64,000 nt of DNA from Aphanomyces cochlioides (lineage: Eukaryota; Oomycota; Saprolegniomycetes; Saprolegniales; Verrucalvaceae): the NCBI GenBank assembly GCA_019828595.1, contig JAHQRK010000004.1, positions 1,426,001 to 1,490,000 on the forward strand, written 5' to 3'. Within the stretch, counting starts at the first letter, position 1; every line of letters begins with the position of its first letter. Below the pieces are notes generated by a model, which saw nothing but the letters and a program-made list of their open reading frames with translations, was not told the origin of the DNA and searched no databases. This document shows, piece after piece, positions 22,793 through 34,865 of this stretch. The translations under genes and the position numbers were made by a program.

Positions 22793-24253
22793 CTACCTAG
22801 AACGGGGTTGCGGTTTATATTCAAATACTTGAGCAAAAGTAGGCAAGTTCGAAATGTCCGGCAATTTGACAAATTCATCGAGGAGACTTTTAGCTTTGTC
22901 GTATTCATGTAGATTGACGTATTGCTGTCCAAGTGATTCGAGATAATCTTTTCAACTGTTCACAAGAACACAAGACTAAAATCTTACATGGATCGTTTGG
23001 ATAGAGAGTGTTGAGCTCTTGTAACACTTTGACACGGAGGTCTTGTAATCTAAAAAGTAACACAGTGACTCAATATGACACGCAACTTCTTACATGCCAA
23101 GGCTTTTCGAAACAAGCACAGCATCGTTTATTCTTTGCGGAGTGGTTCTACCAACTTCGACAATATCGCAATACTTTTTGAGAATTCTACGAAACTTTGA
23201 TAGACTCGATTGCTTCAATTTCACAACTTTTCCAAGTAAGTCAAAGCGTCAATTCTCTTTCTGCCCTCAGACTTGGCTAAATAGGCCGACATGTGGACTA
23301 CTCGATATTCAGAGAAGAGACATTTGGGTTGACAATCATACCTTCGCATCGATTCCATACCTTCTTTTTCAGAAAATAATGAAATAACAGATAATGAGCT
23401 TCATAAATCTTGTAGCACATGTGATTCCTTAAAGAAGAGCGACTTACTCTTGAATCCTCGCTTTTCTTGATTGCTTTCATTTCCTCTTCGGTTGGCTCAA
23501 CCATTGAATTCCTGGTATTTTCAAAGGGGCGAATGGCATTAGTCATGTACGCGACTGCTTTATCTTCATCACCAAGACTCATTAACAGCTTTCCAATCTA
23601 CATATATTCAGTAAGCTATCGGCACACAAATGTAATCGAACCTCCAAATCTGCCATCAATGGATCTGGCATCGATTTCTTTGCGTTCCACAACGATTTAA
23701 TTTGATCCATTGTCGTTTTATACTGTTTTGTATGATGGATGTGAGGAAGAGTAATTTCTCGAGAGATATCGGGGTGCATGCTTTCTAATTCAGACAGGCG
23801 AGTTGTTATGGGAGAACTCTTTTCATCCCTTCTGGCCTTGGCATCGCAAAGTAATTGATGCTTCAGTTTCCTATATTGTTTTTGTTCATAAATGCGTTTG
23901 TTGGTCACTCATTCTTTACTTGTCTTGCTCAGATGCGATTGAATTTCTGGTTAACCGGAACTCGTCGTCAATCCTCTGGAGTCCTTTCCGAAGCTCCTCG
24001 CATTCAAGCTGGCGTTTAGTCTTTTCTGTTCGTTCATTATTCCAGCTTGTGTTTGCCCCCATGTTTTACCTGACAACTTGGAAATGTCGCTCACATAGGA
24101 AGTGTCCATATGCGCTAGTTTTATTACGCTTCTGGCGAAATCGCGGTTGTCGACTTGTTTGCCTTCAAGTTGTCTTTGACGTTCTTCCTTCTCTTCTCTC
24201 AATCCTTTGAGCATCTGCTCAATTTGACACCGTTTGGATGTTTCACTCTCCAT
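22793..24253 (-). CDS. Unknown coiled-coil protein with TPR-like C-terminus
   Basis: Starts at the ATG 24253. I can follow exons to about 24070, 24025-23920 and 23870 to ~23630, then from ~23585 on in several small exons to a TAG at 22793. The N-terminal ~120 residues are strongly charged coiled coil (e.g. KTKRQLECEELRKGLQRIDDE). The later part contains helical TPR-like pairs (IGKLLMSLGDEDKAVAYM; LGQQYVNLHEYDKAKSLLDEF near the end). Such a layout suggests a scaffold, perhaps of microtubule or ciliary type, but I do not recognise the family. Exon limits between 23400 and 22960 are uncertain. It is convergent with the LRR/EF-hand gene. Confidence 0.6.
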
Positions 24254-24816
24254 CGAGGATACGAATGACTCCCATGGAATAGGAACTCATTAGGGCGAAA
24301 CCGTTGCGGTTTCGATTCGAGCAACGTTGTAAAAGACTAACCGAGCAGGTGAGCTCGTTCTGGCCCGCTCGGAGCATTTGAACGAGAACAATTTTGCAAG
24401 GTTTTCATGATCGATGTGATGTCTTACTTTTGATGTATGGTCTTGTCGCTGATTTCAACTCTTCCATCTTTTCGCCTTATCAAACAAGAAATTCAATTTA
24501 AGTACACGTAATTAAATTTGCAGATCTATTGTTCAATGATCACTGAGATAGATGAGGTGGATTATGGCCTATGGTAACAGAGAAGCAACACGCAAAAAGT
24601 TTTGATGCTTATGACTTCGTGGTGAAACATAAATACAGTGTTTTCTTTTACTTTTTAGCACAGTCGCTTCAAACGCGCAGACCAATTTAGATGTCGAAAT
24701 CGTCATGGTTGAAAAATGTGTTTCAAATATCACAATGAATACTTTTAATGTTCTTATTATGGTATAGAGATCACTTGGCCAAACCGGCCAATGCTTTTCT
24801 GACAAAATATGTCGAT
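24254..24816. other. Intergenic stretch with two hairpins
   Basis: No gene seen between the start of the TPR-like gene and the end of WDR24. Two inverted repeats are present: CGTTGC/GCAACG around 24305-24332 with a 13-base loop, and CTCGTTC/GAACGAG around 24354-24393. They could be structured promoter DNA or part of an unrecognised small RNA. Confidence 0.4.
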
Positions 24817-27800
24817 TTATCGACCGAGAATAAATGGTGCACACACGTGAGAGCATCCTGTTGGGCATACTTGTTGCGTAGCAAACCAATCTTGCATATG
24901 TTGTAAATGACCACCGTGAGAGCAGACAGGACACCACACGAATAGTCCAGATGCTGGCAATTGACTAGAGAACAGGTTAACACGAGAATGAGAGTTGAGC
25001 GCACCAAATTGAGCAGTATGTAATATTGAAGCATTGGGTGCATAGAGACTTTTGACATACTTTCGCTACTTTCGGTGGCAAGGGATCAATTGTTTTACCG
25101 CACTTAGAGCAAGACGTGTAAATAGTTGTTGCTTTCTAAGATGCATAATTAGAGAATATATCTTCAAGGGAAAACCATGTTCATTTGTCGAATGCCAAGA
25201 TCGGGACAATTCTTCACCAAATAGTTAGCAATTGAATAAAGCTGCAATTGATGGAGAAGATCTACAAATATGGTTGAAAGTTCAGCTAGCATGAAGGAAT
25301 CACCTATGTAATGCATATAAACTTGTTGTAGCCAACCCTTTCCCATAATAAGCTCAATATTCGTGACAGTATTCATCGCTGCAGCAATTGTGGCGCAAGA
25401 TTGTACGTCTCCAGCTTCGCAGTAATAGTCTAAAAGCTCCTTTAATAGTGTGTCTTGAACCCGAGAGATGTCGACGCTTTGACCGCTTGCTTGCTGTGCC
25501 TGCAGGGCTTCTGTACTTGAATCTTTCATCTCGTCGTATGGGTAGGCATCAACACCCTATAGTTGAAGATCAATGAATTATGCCAATAATTTCCATACAT
25601 GCATCGGATTCACTTCATCTAACTGGGCGAGCAATTTAGATGTTTGAGTTGAGCTTGGATGTTGATTGAACCATTGTGTATCAGTATTTTCTGAATCCAT
25701 GAGCGTTGCATCTTTGTGATACGTTGTAGTTCTCTTTTCATAAAGTAATTGCAAAATCATCCATGTCTTGCTGAGATGTGAGCAGCCAGCGACTGATGCC
25801 ACCTAAGAATTGTCAGCGTGCATCAGAGGATTCTCAATTACTTTGGCATTTTGGGTGCACATTTGCTGGAATGACTCATCATAAAGAACGTATGACCGTG
25901 CGAGAAAGCGGAACACTTGTTCGTCAAAGCCAAATATTTGAGGTGTGATTCTATCGATAGCCAATAATGATAAAACGCTTTTCCCATCCAGAACATCTCT
26001 GAACTCTTTGTAGGAAACTGAGTTTTTGAATGAAGCCACGCTAACCATGCCTATACCAAGAAATATTCATCGCTTAGAAACCAGTCTTACCTTGAGGAGG
26101 GGGAATTGGACTATCTAGTGCTGTGTTGTGATGAACAGGCTCATTGGATGCGAAGCTTGCTTGGACACTTGGTAGCGACCCTGAAGACGTATTTTTCCTT
26201 GTCGGTGTCTTGAACGATGACATTCGGGGCATTTGCACCAGATTCGCAGCAGATTTAACTTTTCGTGCGTTGCGTGGCATAGCAACTGTAGTGTTCGCTA
26301 CAGAAAATAATGGATTCGAAGCATGCTCATGCTGATGAATATTCAACGATGAGCATGAGCGATCTAATTACTTTGTCATGTTATCAATCATTCGTCATTA
26401 CCAATCGCGTCATGGGATGAAACGATTTGCCCCTCTGTGTTCATCGTCAATGCCACAGTGTGCATACTCTGATGCGGCTTCACTGAATCAGCGAGTGAGT
26501 GCAAAGTCAAGGTTTTGTCTTTCGAGCAGGCAATGACGTGCTGCCAGTAATCACAACCTTCCACGTCTAGAATATTTCACGAATAAGAATGGCTGAAGCT
26601 TATCTCTCCACCAGAAGTCGAATCAGATGGGTTGGTTGACAGTTGAACTCTTGGCGTATCAATCCACTGGAAATCCGAGACAATATCAGCATGCCCATGC
26701 ATACAAGCAAGTGGCACAAATGGCCTCTGAGTATCCCACAAATTAATTCTACTCAGTAGATTAAGCTTATGCCTTGTAATTTTTTGTACCTGCTGTCTGT
26801 AATCGACGAGCTTGTTGCAATTTGCTCTAGAAAGTTATTAGAAACGTTACACAAACAGAGCAAACCTGGGCAATTTGGACGCCATTGAATTCTCCCAGCA
26901 TTTGCAATCAACGCGATCGTTTGAACTGGTTTGATATAGTTAGGGTTCATAGAAAGATCCCAAATCTAATGACCGTGTCAGCGCACATGAAGTATTTTGC
27001 ATTCGCCACCTTAACACTTCGGTCTCGCGAGCCAGTGGCAATAAATCCAGGACGTGAAGGATGCCAATCTAGGGATAATATATGTCCTTGATGAGCTGGA
27101 AACTTTATTTCTGGGTGTCTATTGTTTCGAAGTTCCCAAATCTAAACGACTTGTGAGTCAAAACACCCATACGTTGGATGACCTACCTCTACCGTGCCGT
27201 TTTCGAATGCAGCAGCGAATTTAGAATCATCGAAAAGACTAAACTTCACATCGCGGACACTTTCAGACTTTTGCTGCTGAAATATATTGACGTTTTTGCC
27301 TTTGAGGCGTTGATCCTACTCCTTTGTTCACAAGATCCAAACAAGAGATTATGTACCCAAAGCTTAATCAAGCCATCTTGGGATGCACTCAAGAGCAGAT
27401 TTGGATCAGTTGGATGCCAGCAGATGCGATTCACTGCTCGATCATGTGCTTTGAACTCTCGCTCTACGAAAGACTTAACTCTCTTGGATCTCATGAAGAA
27501 CCTACTGTTCATTTTTGAACTATCTCGCTGGATATCCCAAAGAACTAGATATCCATTTGTCGCTGCAGTAGCCAGCATGGAGTCTGATTCTACAGCGAGG
27601 TCAGTACATGGATCAAGTCATTTCTTTTCTTACGAGGATGCCACCGAATGTCGTTCGTGCTAAAATTCAAATTGGATTTTGAAGATCGCAAGTTTCTCCT
27701 TTCCACAAATCCAGTACTTTCAAGTCCAACAATTTTCAGCACGTCTCGACCTCCCACAGCGATAAACTATTGTGTTGTCATCATCAAAAACTTGCTGAAA

Positions 27801-28000
27801 TCGCTCCGACGTACCTTTTGACTTTGGGAGATAGAGACTGCATTCAACGGACCCTGGACTTCACCGTAAGATACAAGAGTCTGACACACATTACTGTAAA
27901 CTCCATGGATGCTTTCACGCTTGAATTTTTCTTCGTCGGCATAGTTCCTTGCTCGTATTTCGTCGCCACTGTCGGCACGTAAACTCAAATACAATGACAA
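24817..28000 (-). CDS. WDR24: GATOR2 subunit WDR24 (WD40 + RING)
   Basis: WDR24 is a GATOR2 component that relays amino-acid sufficiency to TORC1 at the lysosome or vacuole. Conserved blocks run in family order: an N-terminal segment ([10 protein letters not shown], then [17 protein letters not shown]), WD40 repeats ([34 protein letters not shown]), a middle low-complexity part (~26074-26346), a helical part ([37 protein letters not shown]), and a C-terminal Cys/His-rich RING-like end ([32 protein letters not shown]) ending in TAA at 24817. At least ten short introns interrupt it. The start is unresolved: the first exon frame is open to 28000 with no in-frame ATG, so the initiator is either in an undetected upstream exon or a non-ATG codon. 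A CCGGATAAT motif lies at 28008-28016. Confidence 0.88.
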
Positions 28001-28005
28001 AGACC

Positions 28006-28017
28006 ATCCGGATAATT
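28006..28017. promoter_or_regulatory. ATCCGGATAATT motif between divergent genes
   Basis: Lies between the 5' end of WDR24 (-) and the small gene starting at 28112 (+); a perfect ATCCGGAT palindrome. Confidence 0.4.
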
Positions 28018-28111
28018 TAACGGATGAATGTTAAGATACACATTCGGAAAGGCCACTTTTCAATTAACATGGAACATGTTGAACAAGTGATGTCAAAGCG
28101 CTGAGAGAGGA

Positions 28112-28580
28112 ATGTACACAGAGGTATGACTAAGATTATTGTTTTGTGGAAGCATTAGCCAGAGATTTCGGGAGATCACTTTGGACGTTATTGTCACGGA
28201 TTCAAAGTGTTTGACAACCAACTCGACTTTTGCTGGGACGATAAGGAGGTATGGTCCATGGCATTAAGCTCCATTAAAACGACATTTGAAAAATTTTGTG
28301 TTGTCTGTATAATCAAAATACCTGACAAACAAAGGTTCAAACGAGCAAATCTTGGCGCCTAGAGTTTACATCGGATATGAATAAAAGGGTGACCTGGGGC
28401 AAGACGGCAGTCTTTCTTCTCCAGTCCTCCAAAGTGACGCGCTGGTATTTTAAGTACATCAACCGTTAGGCCTACTCCGTGAAAGGTATCAAGATTGTTT
28501 TCGTGCACGGTATTGATTATTTCGAGACTACATTGGATTATGGCAATGTTCATCTTTACATTGATATAGTGATTGAATGA
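28112..28580 (+). CDS. Small hypothetical protein, four exons
   Basis: Model: 28112-28123, 28159-28248, 28335-28433 and 28470-28580, with GT-AG introns of 35, 86 and 36 bp. The phases agree and the product would have 103 residues, starting MYTEPEISGDHFGRYCHGF and ending YIDIVIE. Support comes only from intron lengths typical of this genome, consistent phase and a gap that would otherwise be empty between WDR24 and XPF. No domain is recognised, and there is no signal peptide or membrane segment. An alternative opposite-strand ORF of 64 codons (28359-28553) seems less likely. Confidence 0.4.
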
Positions 28581-28697
28581 CTACCAGTTTCAATCCCATT
28601 AGCGAAGGACAGTACACAACTTCTTTTTCGATTGATGCCATGACGAAAGACTAAGTCTCAGTTTCACTTGTCTAATGATTTCACAGAAGTACTACCA

Positions 28698-31643
28698 CTA
28701 GTCGATGTTCCGGTTGAAGAAGGCATGTAACTTCTTGGCACATGACGATCCAATCAAGGTTTCAAGCTCTTGAAGGCTTTTGGTACTAAACTCAGCTAAG
28801 TTCTTCACTTTAGAAGCCACACGTCTGTAGTTGTGATCGGTAATCCCTGGCAACTTTCTCAACACATCCATGGCATGTGCATTGTCTCCAGCTGTTGAAC
28901 CACTACTTCCAACGGCCACAGCAGTGTCGACGTTGGGGTCATCTTGTCCTCGTTTAACTTGTTTGAATAGTTCAACAGTAGCGTGTGGTGAGCGAGACCA
29001 AAGGATTCGAAGCTAATTGTTTTCTTTGAGATAAATACATCAACATAAGACTACCTGTGGGAAGTGCAGCACAAGTAGGCTAATCTTGGAACATATATTG
29101 GACGATTTGATGTCGCTTGTAATTTCAGAGACTTGCTACATGCAAATATGACGGTCAAAAGCCTAATGACACTAACCTGCAAAGAAAATGGTTTATCAGG
29201 CGTGAATTCAATGAGCAAAATTGGCATCTACAGCGAGCTTACATAACCCTGAGTTCCGTCCTACCTTATAATGTCGCCCCATCATTTCAGCTTGATTGAA
29301 CAATCGGCCACTAGCAAACGAACCAAACAAATCACTGATGCTCTTCCTCTCCACGCACATCCAAGGAGATAAGATGTAATCGCCGACTTCAATGGTCACA
29401 GGATGCAAAATAAAGCCGTCTTTGTGAAGCATTGACGGCAGTGCGCTGCGAAATTCGCGGACATCAATGATGATTTGATTGGAAACAGTGTGTGCTTTAG
29501 CCCGCCCACCAGTTCGCGTATCTAAGCTATACTTTGGCGACTGCTTGACTTTCAAATGAGCAGGTAGATCAAACACATTGAGTGGAATTATCATGTGCTC
29601 TTTCTGTTTGATCAGCCGTTCAAAGGCGTCCTATATGTCGCAATAAATTACGACAAACTTCAAAACAAACCTTTTCCCGCTTGATTTCGGACAAATAAGC
29701 TTGTTGCTCTGCACTATTTTCGTACACCATGAAATGAATTTGTATTTCTTCGTCTCCTGTAAGTAACGCGTTGTGCACTTCCAGCTCACGTATAAAACTT
29801 GCATCAGGATCATAGAGAATCACATGGGCAGGATGCAAATCGTCCAATATATTGGTACATTTCTTGGCTTGCGCATATGTGCACAAAACAATTTGCGACG
29901 ATGGAGCCATAATTGTCATTCTCTGCGATGGCTTTGACTTTTTTCCATCTTGAGAGCTACAGCAGTATTGACATCAATGCCTGAAAAGATAACGGTTATC
30001 TTACCTTAGAAATATAATTTCTTCCAGAGTCATTCCAAACGAAGCCAACTCAATCGAACCCGTATACACTGGTGTCGACACAATTTTACGTTTGCCATTG
30101 GAAGTCGTGGGCATATCAGCTTCTTCAGCCAAGTTTGCTGCAAGCTCAAGCAGCAATTGTTGCTCAATATTGAACGTAGTGAGGTTGGAAGCCCTTGTTT
30201 CATTCTTTTGTTTCAGATATCGCCCGAATCGGCGCTTCATCATATTGGTACCGCCCATAAATAAAAACTCTCTCAGTTGTGCAGCGGTTCGATCGTCTCG
30301 AAGCATAATTAGCACAGTTGATCCTCCAACAGCTATCTTTGGGGATTCTGCCATAATTTCCTTGAGTGTAGTTTGTAAAATCTCCCATTTTGGATTAATC
30401 TCCAAATTTAAAATCACTTTGCAGTTCCTTTTCTGAGCTTTGTCACTCTTCACATTGCCCTGTACGTGGTATAACCGCTTTTTGGCTGCTATAAAGAGTC
30501 GATCTGCGGCTTCAGTGACCAACCAAGCTGAAGGAACACGCTGTTGGCCACTTTGCTTCTTCTGGGTCATCAAGAAGCTGTAATATGTTATGGCATCGTA
30601 GCGTGTCAAATAGGCTAGCAACTACGTCCATCAAATCAATATCTCTGAAAATTCTAGCTCACTTGACGCAATACTGTAAGATCAGAGCAAAGTTGCTTCG
30701 TCTTTGCTGGCAACTGATGCCAAATCGAGTTCAACTACAACATTATGAGAGCCATTGATTGCATGATACCGACTTGTTTTTTAATTATGACGTCCAAAGC
30801 CTTCGTGAGAGCATTTTGCATGGTCAGGTCGGTTTCGTCGAGGTCCTTGCTGCTCCTCTTGAGCTCATTCAATGTAGCTTCAAGGGAAACCAAGAGTGCT
30901 TGCTGCATTTCCATCATCAACGGCGATAACGGGACTTCCACTTCGTACACATCGGGCTGACGTTTCTCGAGGCAACCACCAACAGCAATATGGAAACGGG
31001 GATACAAAAGAACCTTTCGCACGTAGAGCAGCTTCAAGACCTGCTCAATCTTGTTGTATCCAGCCGAGAAAGTCACCGCATCATCTGAGAATGCCTTGAC
31101 AAAGCCACTTCGATTCACTTCTCGAAACAATCGCATAATAAACGCTTCTATCGAGGTATCTGTCACTTTGTGTGCATCGCAAACGAGTAGTCCTGATATC
31201 ATCTACAAGAAATTGATGTCCGTACAACGAGGGTGTCGATACATACCGGAATATCAATGACATGGTTGAGCATGTCCACCACCAGGATACGCGAGGTGAC
31301 GAAAATGCATCCACCATTCTTGTACATGATCTTCCGTTCCTGCACAGTACATTTGTTGGTGATGACCTATACGAGAGTAATGTGAGTTGATACTGTGGAC
31401 GAACAAATCTCTCACTTGTGGCAAGTTCACAATGCCTTGTGCTTTCAGTGAATCCAAATATTGATCAGCATCATCCGATGCGTTCAAGCACAACGTTAGA
31501 TTCGTTGGCTGGCAATAGAGAAGCATAAAACGACTCATGAGCATCTTCAATCCCAGACCTTTTGCCAGAACGATCAACACATCGCGTTCCTGAAGCAAGT
31601 TTTCCACAATCTCTCGTTCATAATCCAACCACACACGTGCCAT
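28698..31643 (-). CDS. ERCC4: DNA repair endonuclease XPF/ERCC4
   Basis: XPF with ERCC1 makes the 5' incision in nucleotide excision repair and acts on crosslinks and recombination intermediates in the nucleus. The ATG at 31643 gives MARVWLDYEREIVENLL, aligning with the family N-terminus; an upstream GTG extension at 31658 is not needed. The helicase-like region is present (EAFIMRLFREVNRSGFVKAFSD; LLYVRKVLLYPRFHIAV). The nuclease motif reads ERKSISDLFGS with GRLFNQAEMMGRHY, including the ERK(x)3D metal-binding site. The C-terminal helix-hairpin-helix reads LRKLPGITDHNYRRV to the stop at 28698. Eight or so short introns separate the open blocks 31643-31400, 31202-30735, 30621-30001, 29919-29620, 29594-29208 and 28919-28698. 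It is divergent from the LRRC40-like gene with about 145 bp between start codons. Confidence 0.93.
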
Positions 31644-31741
31644 CTCTTCGATATCCACTCGATGTACAATCCCGTCGAAAGTGCAAGGAGCTGGTTGTAC
31701 CGATGCTTTGATGAACCTGCGACTCTTTTGGCAACAAGAAT

Positions 31742-31752
31742 CCCGGATAAAA
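31742..31752. promoter_or_regulatory. CCCGGATAAAA motif in the XPF/LRRC40 divergent promoter
   Basis: A one-sided form of the TATCCGGATA motif, about 37 bp before the LRRC40-like ATG and 100 bp before the XPF ATG. Confidence 0.3.
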
Positions 31753-31788
31753 AATGTTTCCGGTTACATAGTATTCTGCCTTGGAGAA

Positions 31789-34414
31789 ATGAAGCGCGTA
31801 AGTCTTGCCGAGCATAAGCGCGCGTTTCGGCAAAATCAGGCAGCGCAAAAGGAGAGCACGAGCGATTCTGGAGGAACCCGAAGGGTATACCGTCAAGCGC
31901 GGAAAACTGGAATCTTATCCATGCCAGCGAGATCTTTGACTGATTTTCCCGACGAAGTGTGCCATTTGATGGACTTTCTGGAAGCGGTCAGGCAACTAAT
32001 GCAGCTACGATCTTAACATTGCACAGGATGAAAAAGGTTGGGAGTGTGTAGATCTGTTGAAAATAGATCTTAGGTTAGCCTTTTCCTTCGTGAACTCAAG
32101 TAACTTTGTCAACTAGCCACAATGATATCCATGAAATACCAAGCCAAATTGGAACTTTGAAAAGTGTGATATCGTTTAAAATATGCCAAAACAAGATTTC
32201 CGCTATCCCAGAAGAGCTTTTCTCTCTGAATTTGCTTGCCTACCTTGATCTATGCAAGTAAGAATGAAAACGAGAGCGAAAACATGACAAAATTGTAGCA
32301 ATTGCTTAGTCGGTGAAATTTCTCCAAATATGGGCCAACTTCTAGCGCTTAAGGAGCTCGTCTTGTCATCCAACAAGTTGAGCGCGCTACCAGAAAGCCT
32401 TGGACAACTTTCAGTCTTGGAAGTGTTGAGGATCGAAGACAATCAGCTCACACATTTACCCGAGTCAATTGGTATATCTTTGGAGTTCCACCTGCTTATC
32501 AACAATTAGGGGCTCTACAAAAACTTCAAATTATGACAGCCCAATCCAATCAACTTGAAATTCTCCCTGATTCATTCAGCAATCTGCGCTTCATCACAAC
32601 ATTGGATTTGAGCAAAAACAGATTGACGAGTTTGCGAGGATGTTTGAAGCACAATGAGTCGTTAAAATTCTTGGACTTGCGACAAAACCGCCTTGTGGTT
32701 TTCCCGGAACTACCGTTTGAATGCGCCTTGGACACTCTGTTTCTTGGTTTCAATCAACTGAATACAATCAACGAAGCATCTTTACTTCGTGCTCAGAATC
32801 ATTTGACAATTTTGGATCTACGAGACAATAAACTAACTGCACTATCCGAGAAAGTGTGCTTGCTGCATCAGCTCAAGACGCTTGATTTGACCAACAATGA
32901 TCTCTCCGACCTCCCTCCAGGTATCTCGAAAAGCAAATTTGAAAGTCTCATCAATATTGTGCAAAGGTTTAGGATATCTGCCCAAGCTCAATTATATTTT
33001 GACGGATGGGAACTCAATGCGGTAATTGCTCGTAAATTCTAATGATAAATGAATCCTGGACAGGTCCATTCGACGAACAGTCTTGTCTGGGGGATCTGAA
33101 CCTCTGAAGAAATATTTGCGAACACGAGGTGCACCCCCACCTGGAGTAAATTCGCTTGAAGCAGAACCTGATGAGTTTGAAGCCACACCAAGTGGGTCTC
33201 CTGACCTGAGCTACCTTCTTCGTGATGCCACCGCTTCTGGAAACCTAGACTTGTCCGAGAAACGGTAACTTAGTCACGACTGACAAACAATTACTTCGTG
33301 AAATAGACTCTCAACGCTTCCACCCGAAATATTGTCAAATAGTAGTTTGGTGACGAAGTTAACAGTTCTCGACTTGTCCAAAAATTGCTTAACATCTCTG
33401 CCTTCTGGAATAAGCGAATGCACGAATTTGCAAACAATAGTTTTGGATGACAACTCACTGGAAAATCTGCCTCAATCATTATCTCGACTACCTTACGTTC
33501 AAATCCTTCGCTTACGCAAGAATAATTTTACCTCTGAAGCTTTGGAGAATATTTTGCATCATAATTCACCTCTTGTGAGATCTGTCAAGGTAAGGAAGGA
33601 AGCTCACATGTTTTGAATGATCGGAATGAATGAATAGGAACTAGATGTCCGCAACAACGTGCTCCAGTCAGTTCCCCAAAATATTGAGCATCTGAAATTG
33701 ATGCACACCTTGCTTTTATCTTTCAATCGCATTTCAAATCTTGACAACGTTAACTGGGGAAGGATGAGCCAACTGTCAATTCTAAGTGTAGCTGATAACA
33801 AGGTGCGCTTGTTTGCATTATTTCATGTAACTTTGTCTCCTAGTTGACTTCAATTGGTAATGTCTATCAAATTCCCAATTTGACATCTCTCTCGATCGAA
33901 AACAATAACTTGAGTCAAGTGCGTTTAACCTTGACAATCTCATATTTACGTCTACGAAATCTAGATTCCGTTTTCTTTGGGCCTATGTCAAAATCTGAAA
34001 GCATTGTATCTCAATGGCAACCCTCAACGCACGATTCGCATTACCACTTTAAACAAGGGCACTGAAGAAATCGTTCAGTACCTGAAGAACAGGCTCACTC
34101 CTGATGAGGTGGAAAGCTTGCTCCAAGCTAAACAAAACTCCCAAATTGAAATCCCCGAGCCGTCGACTGAAGACGCCACTATCGCCCCACCTCCAAGTCC
34201 ATTCCCTCCTGCTGTAACCACCTCCTCGACGGCACATGCATCAGTCATTTCCGAGAATACATCAGCTATATTACTCCAACTTGAAGAAAGAGTTTCACAA
34301 CTGGAGGCAGGGCTAGAAGAAAGCGGTTTGTCTGTTGCGAAGCGCTATGCGTTGAAGAAAGAATTGGCCAAAGTTCGCGCGGAAAAAATCCGCGAAAGTC
34401 GCAAAGCGAAGTGA
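31789..34414 (+). CDS. LRRC40: Leucine-rich repeat protein, LRRC40-like
   Basis: Starts MKRVSLAEHKRAFRQNQ at 31789. It follows the LRRC40 plan: a short basic start, an entry block (RQARKTGILSMPARSLTDFPDEVC; KGWECVDLLKIDLS), then about eighteen to twenty LRRs (NQLEILPDSFSNL, NRLTSLRG, NQLTHLPESIG, NRISNLDNV), a middle spacer (33083-33268) and a final NPQRTIRI...KGTEEIVQYLKNRL cap typical of LRRC40 C-termini. Beyond the usual family end there is a ~95-residue extension that is Pro/Ser/Thr-rich and then coiled coil (LLQLEERVSQLEAGLEE...). At least nine introns, of which 31990-32030 and 32088-32130 are clear examples. Function in the family is poorly known; it is probably a protein-interaction scaffold. 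Confidence 0.85.
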
Positions 34415-34502
34415 ATTCCGCATTTGCTCGTCAGTATCGTCATGTGCGCTCGCTCTTGACTGTCAACCTGCTTTTCGAAACACGTACTACGTAGTATTAT
34501 CG

Positions 34503-34865
34503 TTAAACAATTCGATTGTCGGGTAAATGTGTCTGGAGACCCGCGTTGATTTCATTGCGCTTGGACCAATACGTTCGTTTGTGCATACAGCACTCAATGA
34601 AAAATCCTAAGATAGCTACGACACCAATAGCAATCCCGGCGTATACGACTCCAGACAGGCCGGCGTCCTTGTGCTTGGCACTTTGCCCCGACGATGTGAC
34701 TGAAGGGACAGTAATGTTACTGGTGCTGTTCGTGCTGTTGGCCGACGTCGAATTACTTTCCAGCGCAAACACTAAGTAGTTCATTATAATACATTCATAG
34801 ACAACCATTGTACCAGTAGAGAGAGCTACGAGAAGCACTACTCGGAGGAGCATCTTCATCGTCAT
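34503..34865 (-). CDS. Small secretory membrane glycoprotein
   Basis: Exons 34865-34814 and 34771-34503 (42-bp intron) give 106 residues. Splicing turns the start into a clean signal peptide, MKMLLRVVLLVALSTVFA. A Ser/Thr/Asn-rich ectodomain with NST and NIT sequons follows, then one transmembrane helix (VVYAGIAIGVVAILGFFIECC) and a short cytoplasmic tail beginning MHKRTYWSKR. The unspliced frame also stays open (120 codons), so the intron is easy to miss. This type I layout suggests a cell-surface or endomembrane protein; no family is recognised. Confidence 0.65.
   Translation of the reverse strand: MTMKMLLRVVLLVALSTGTMVVYECIIMNYLVFALESNSTSANSTNSTSNITVPSVTSSGQSAKHKDAGLSGVVYAGIAIGVVAILGFFIECCMHKRTYWSKRNEINAGLQTHLPDNRIV

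Noticed and set aside
24290..24400. tRNA or tRNA-derived SINE on the minus strand
   Set aside because: A weak B-box-like GGTTTCGATTCG is present, but no cloverleaf or acceptor stem can be formed.
28359..28553. 64-codon minus-strand ORF between WDR24 and XPF
   Set aside because: The plus-strand spliced model explains the interval better, with consistent phases; the ORF has no resemblance to a family.
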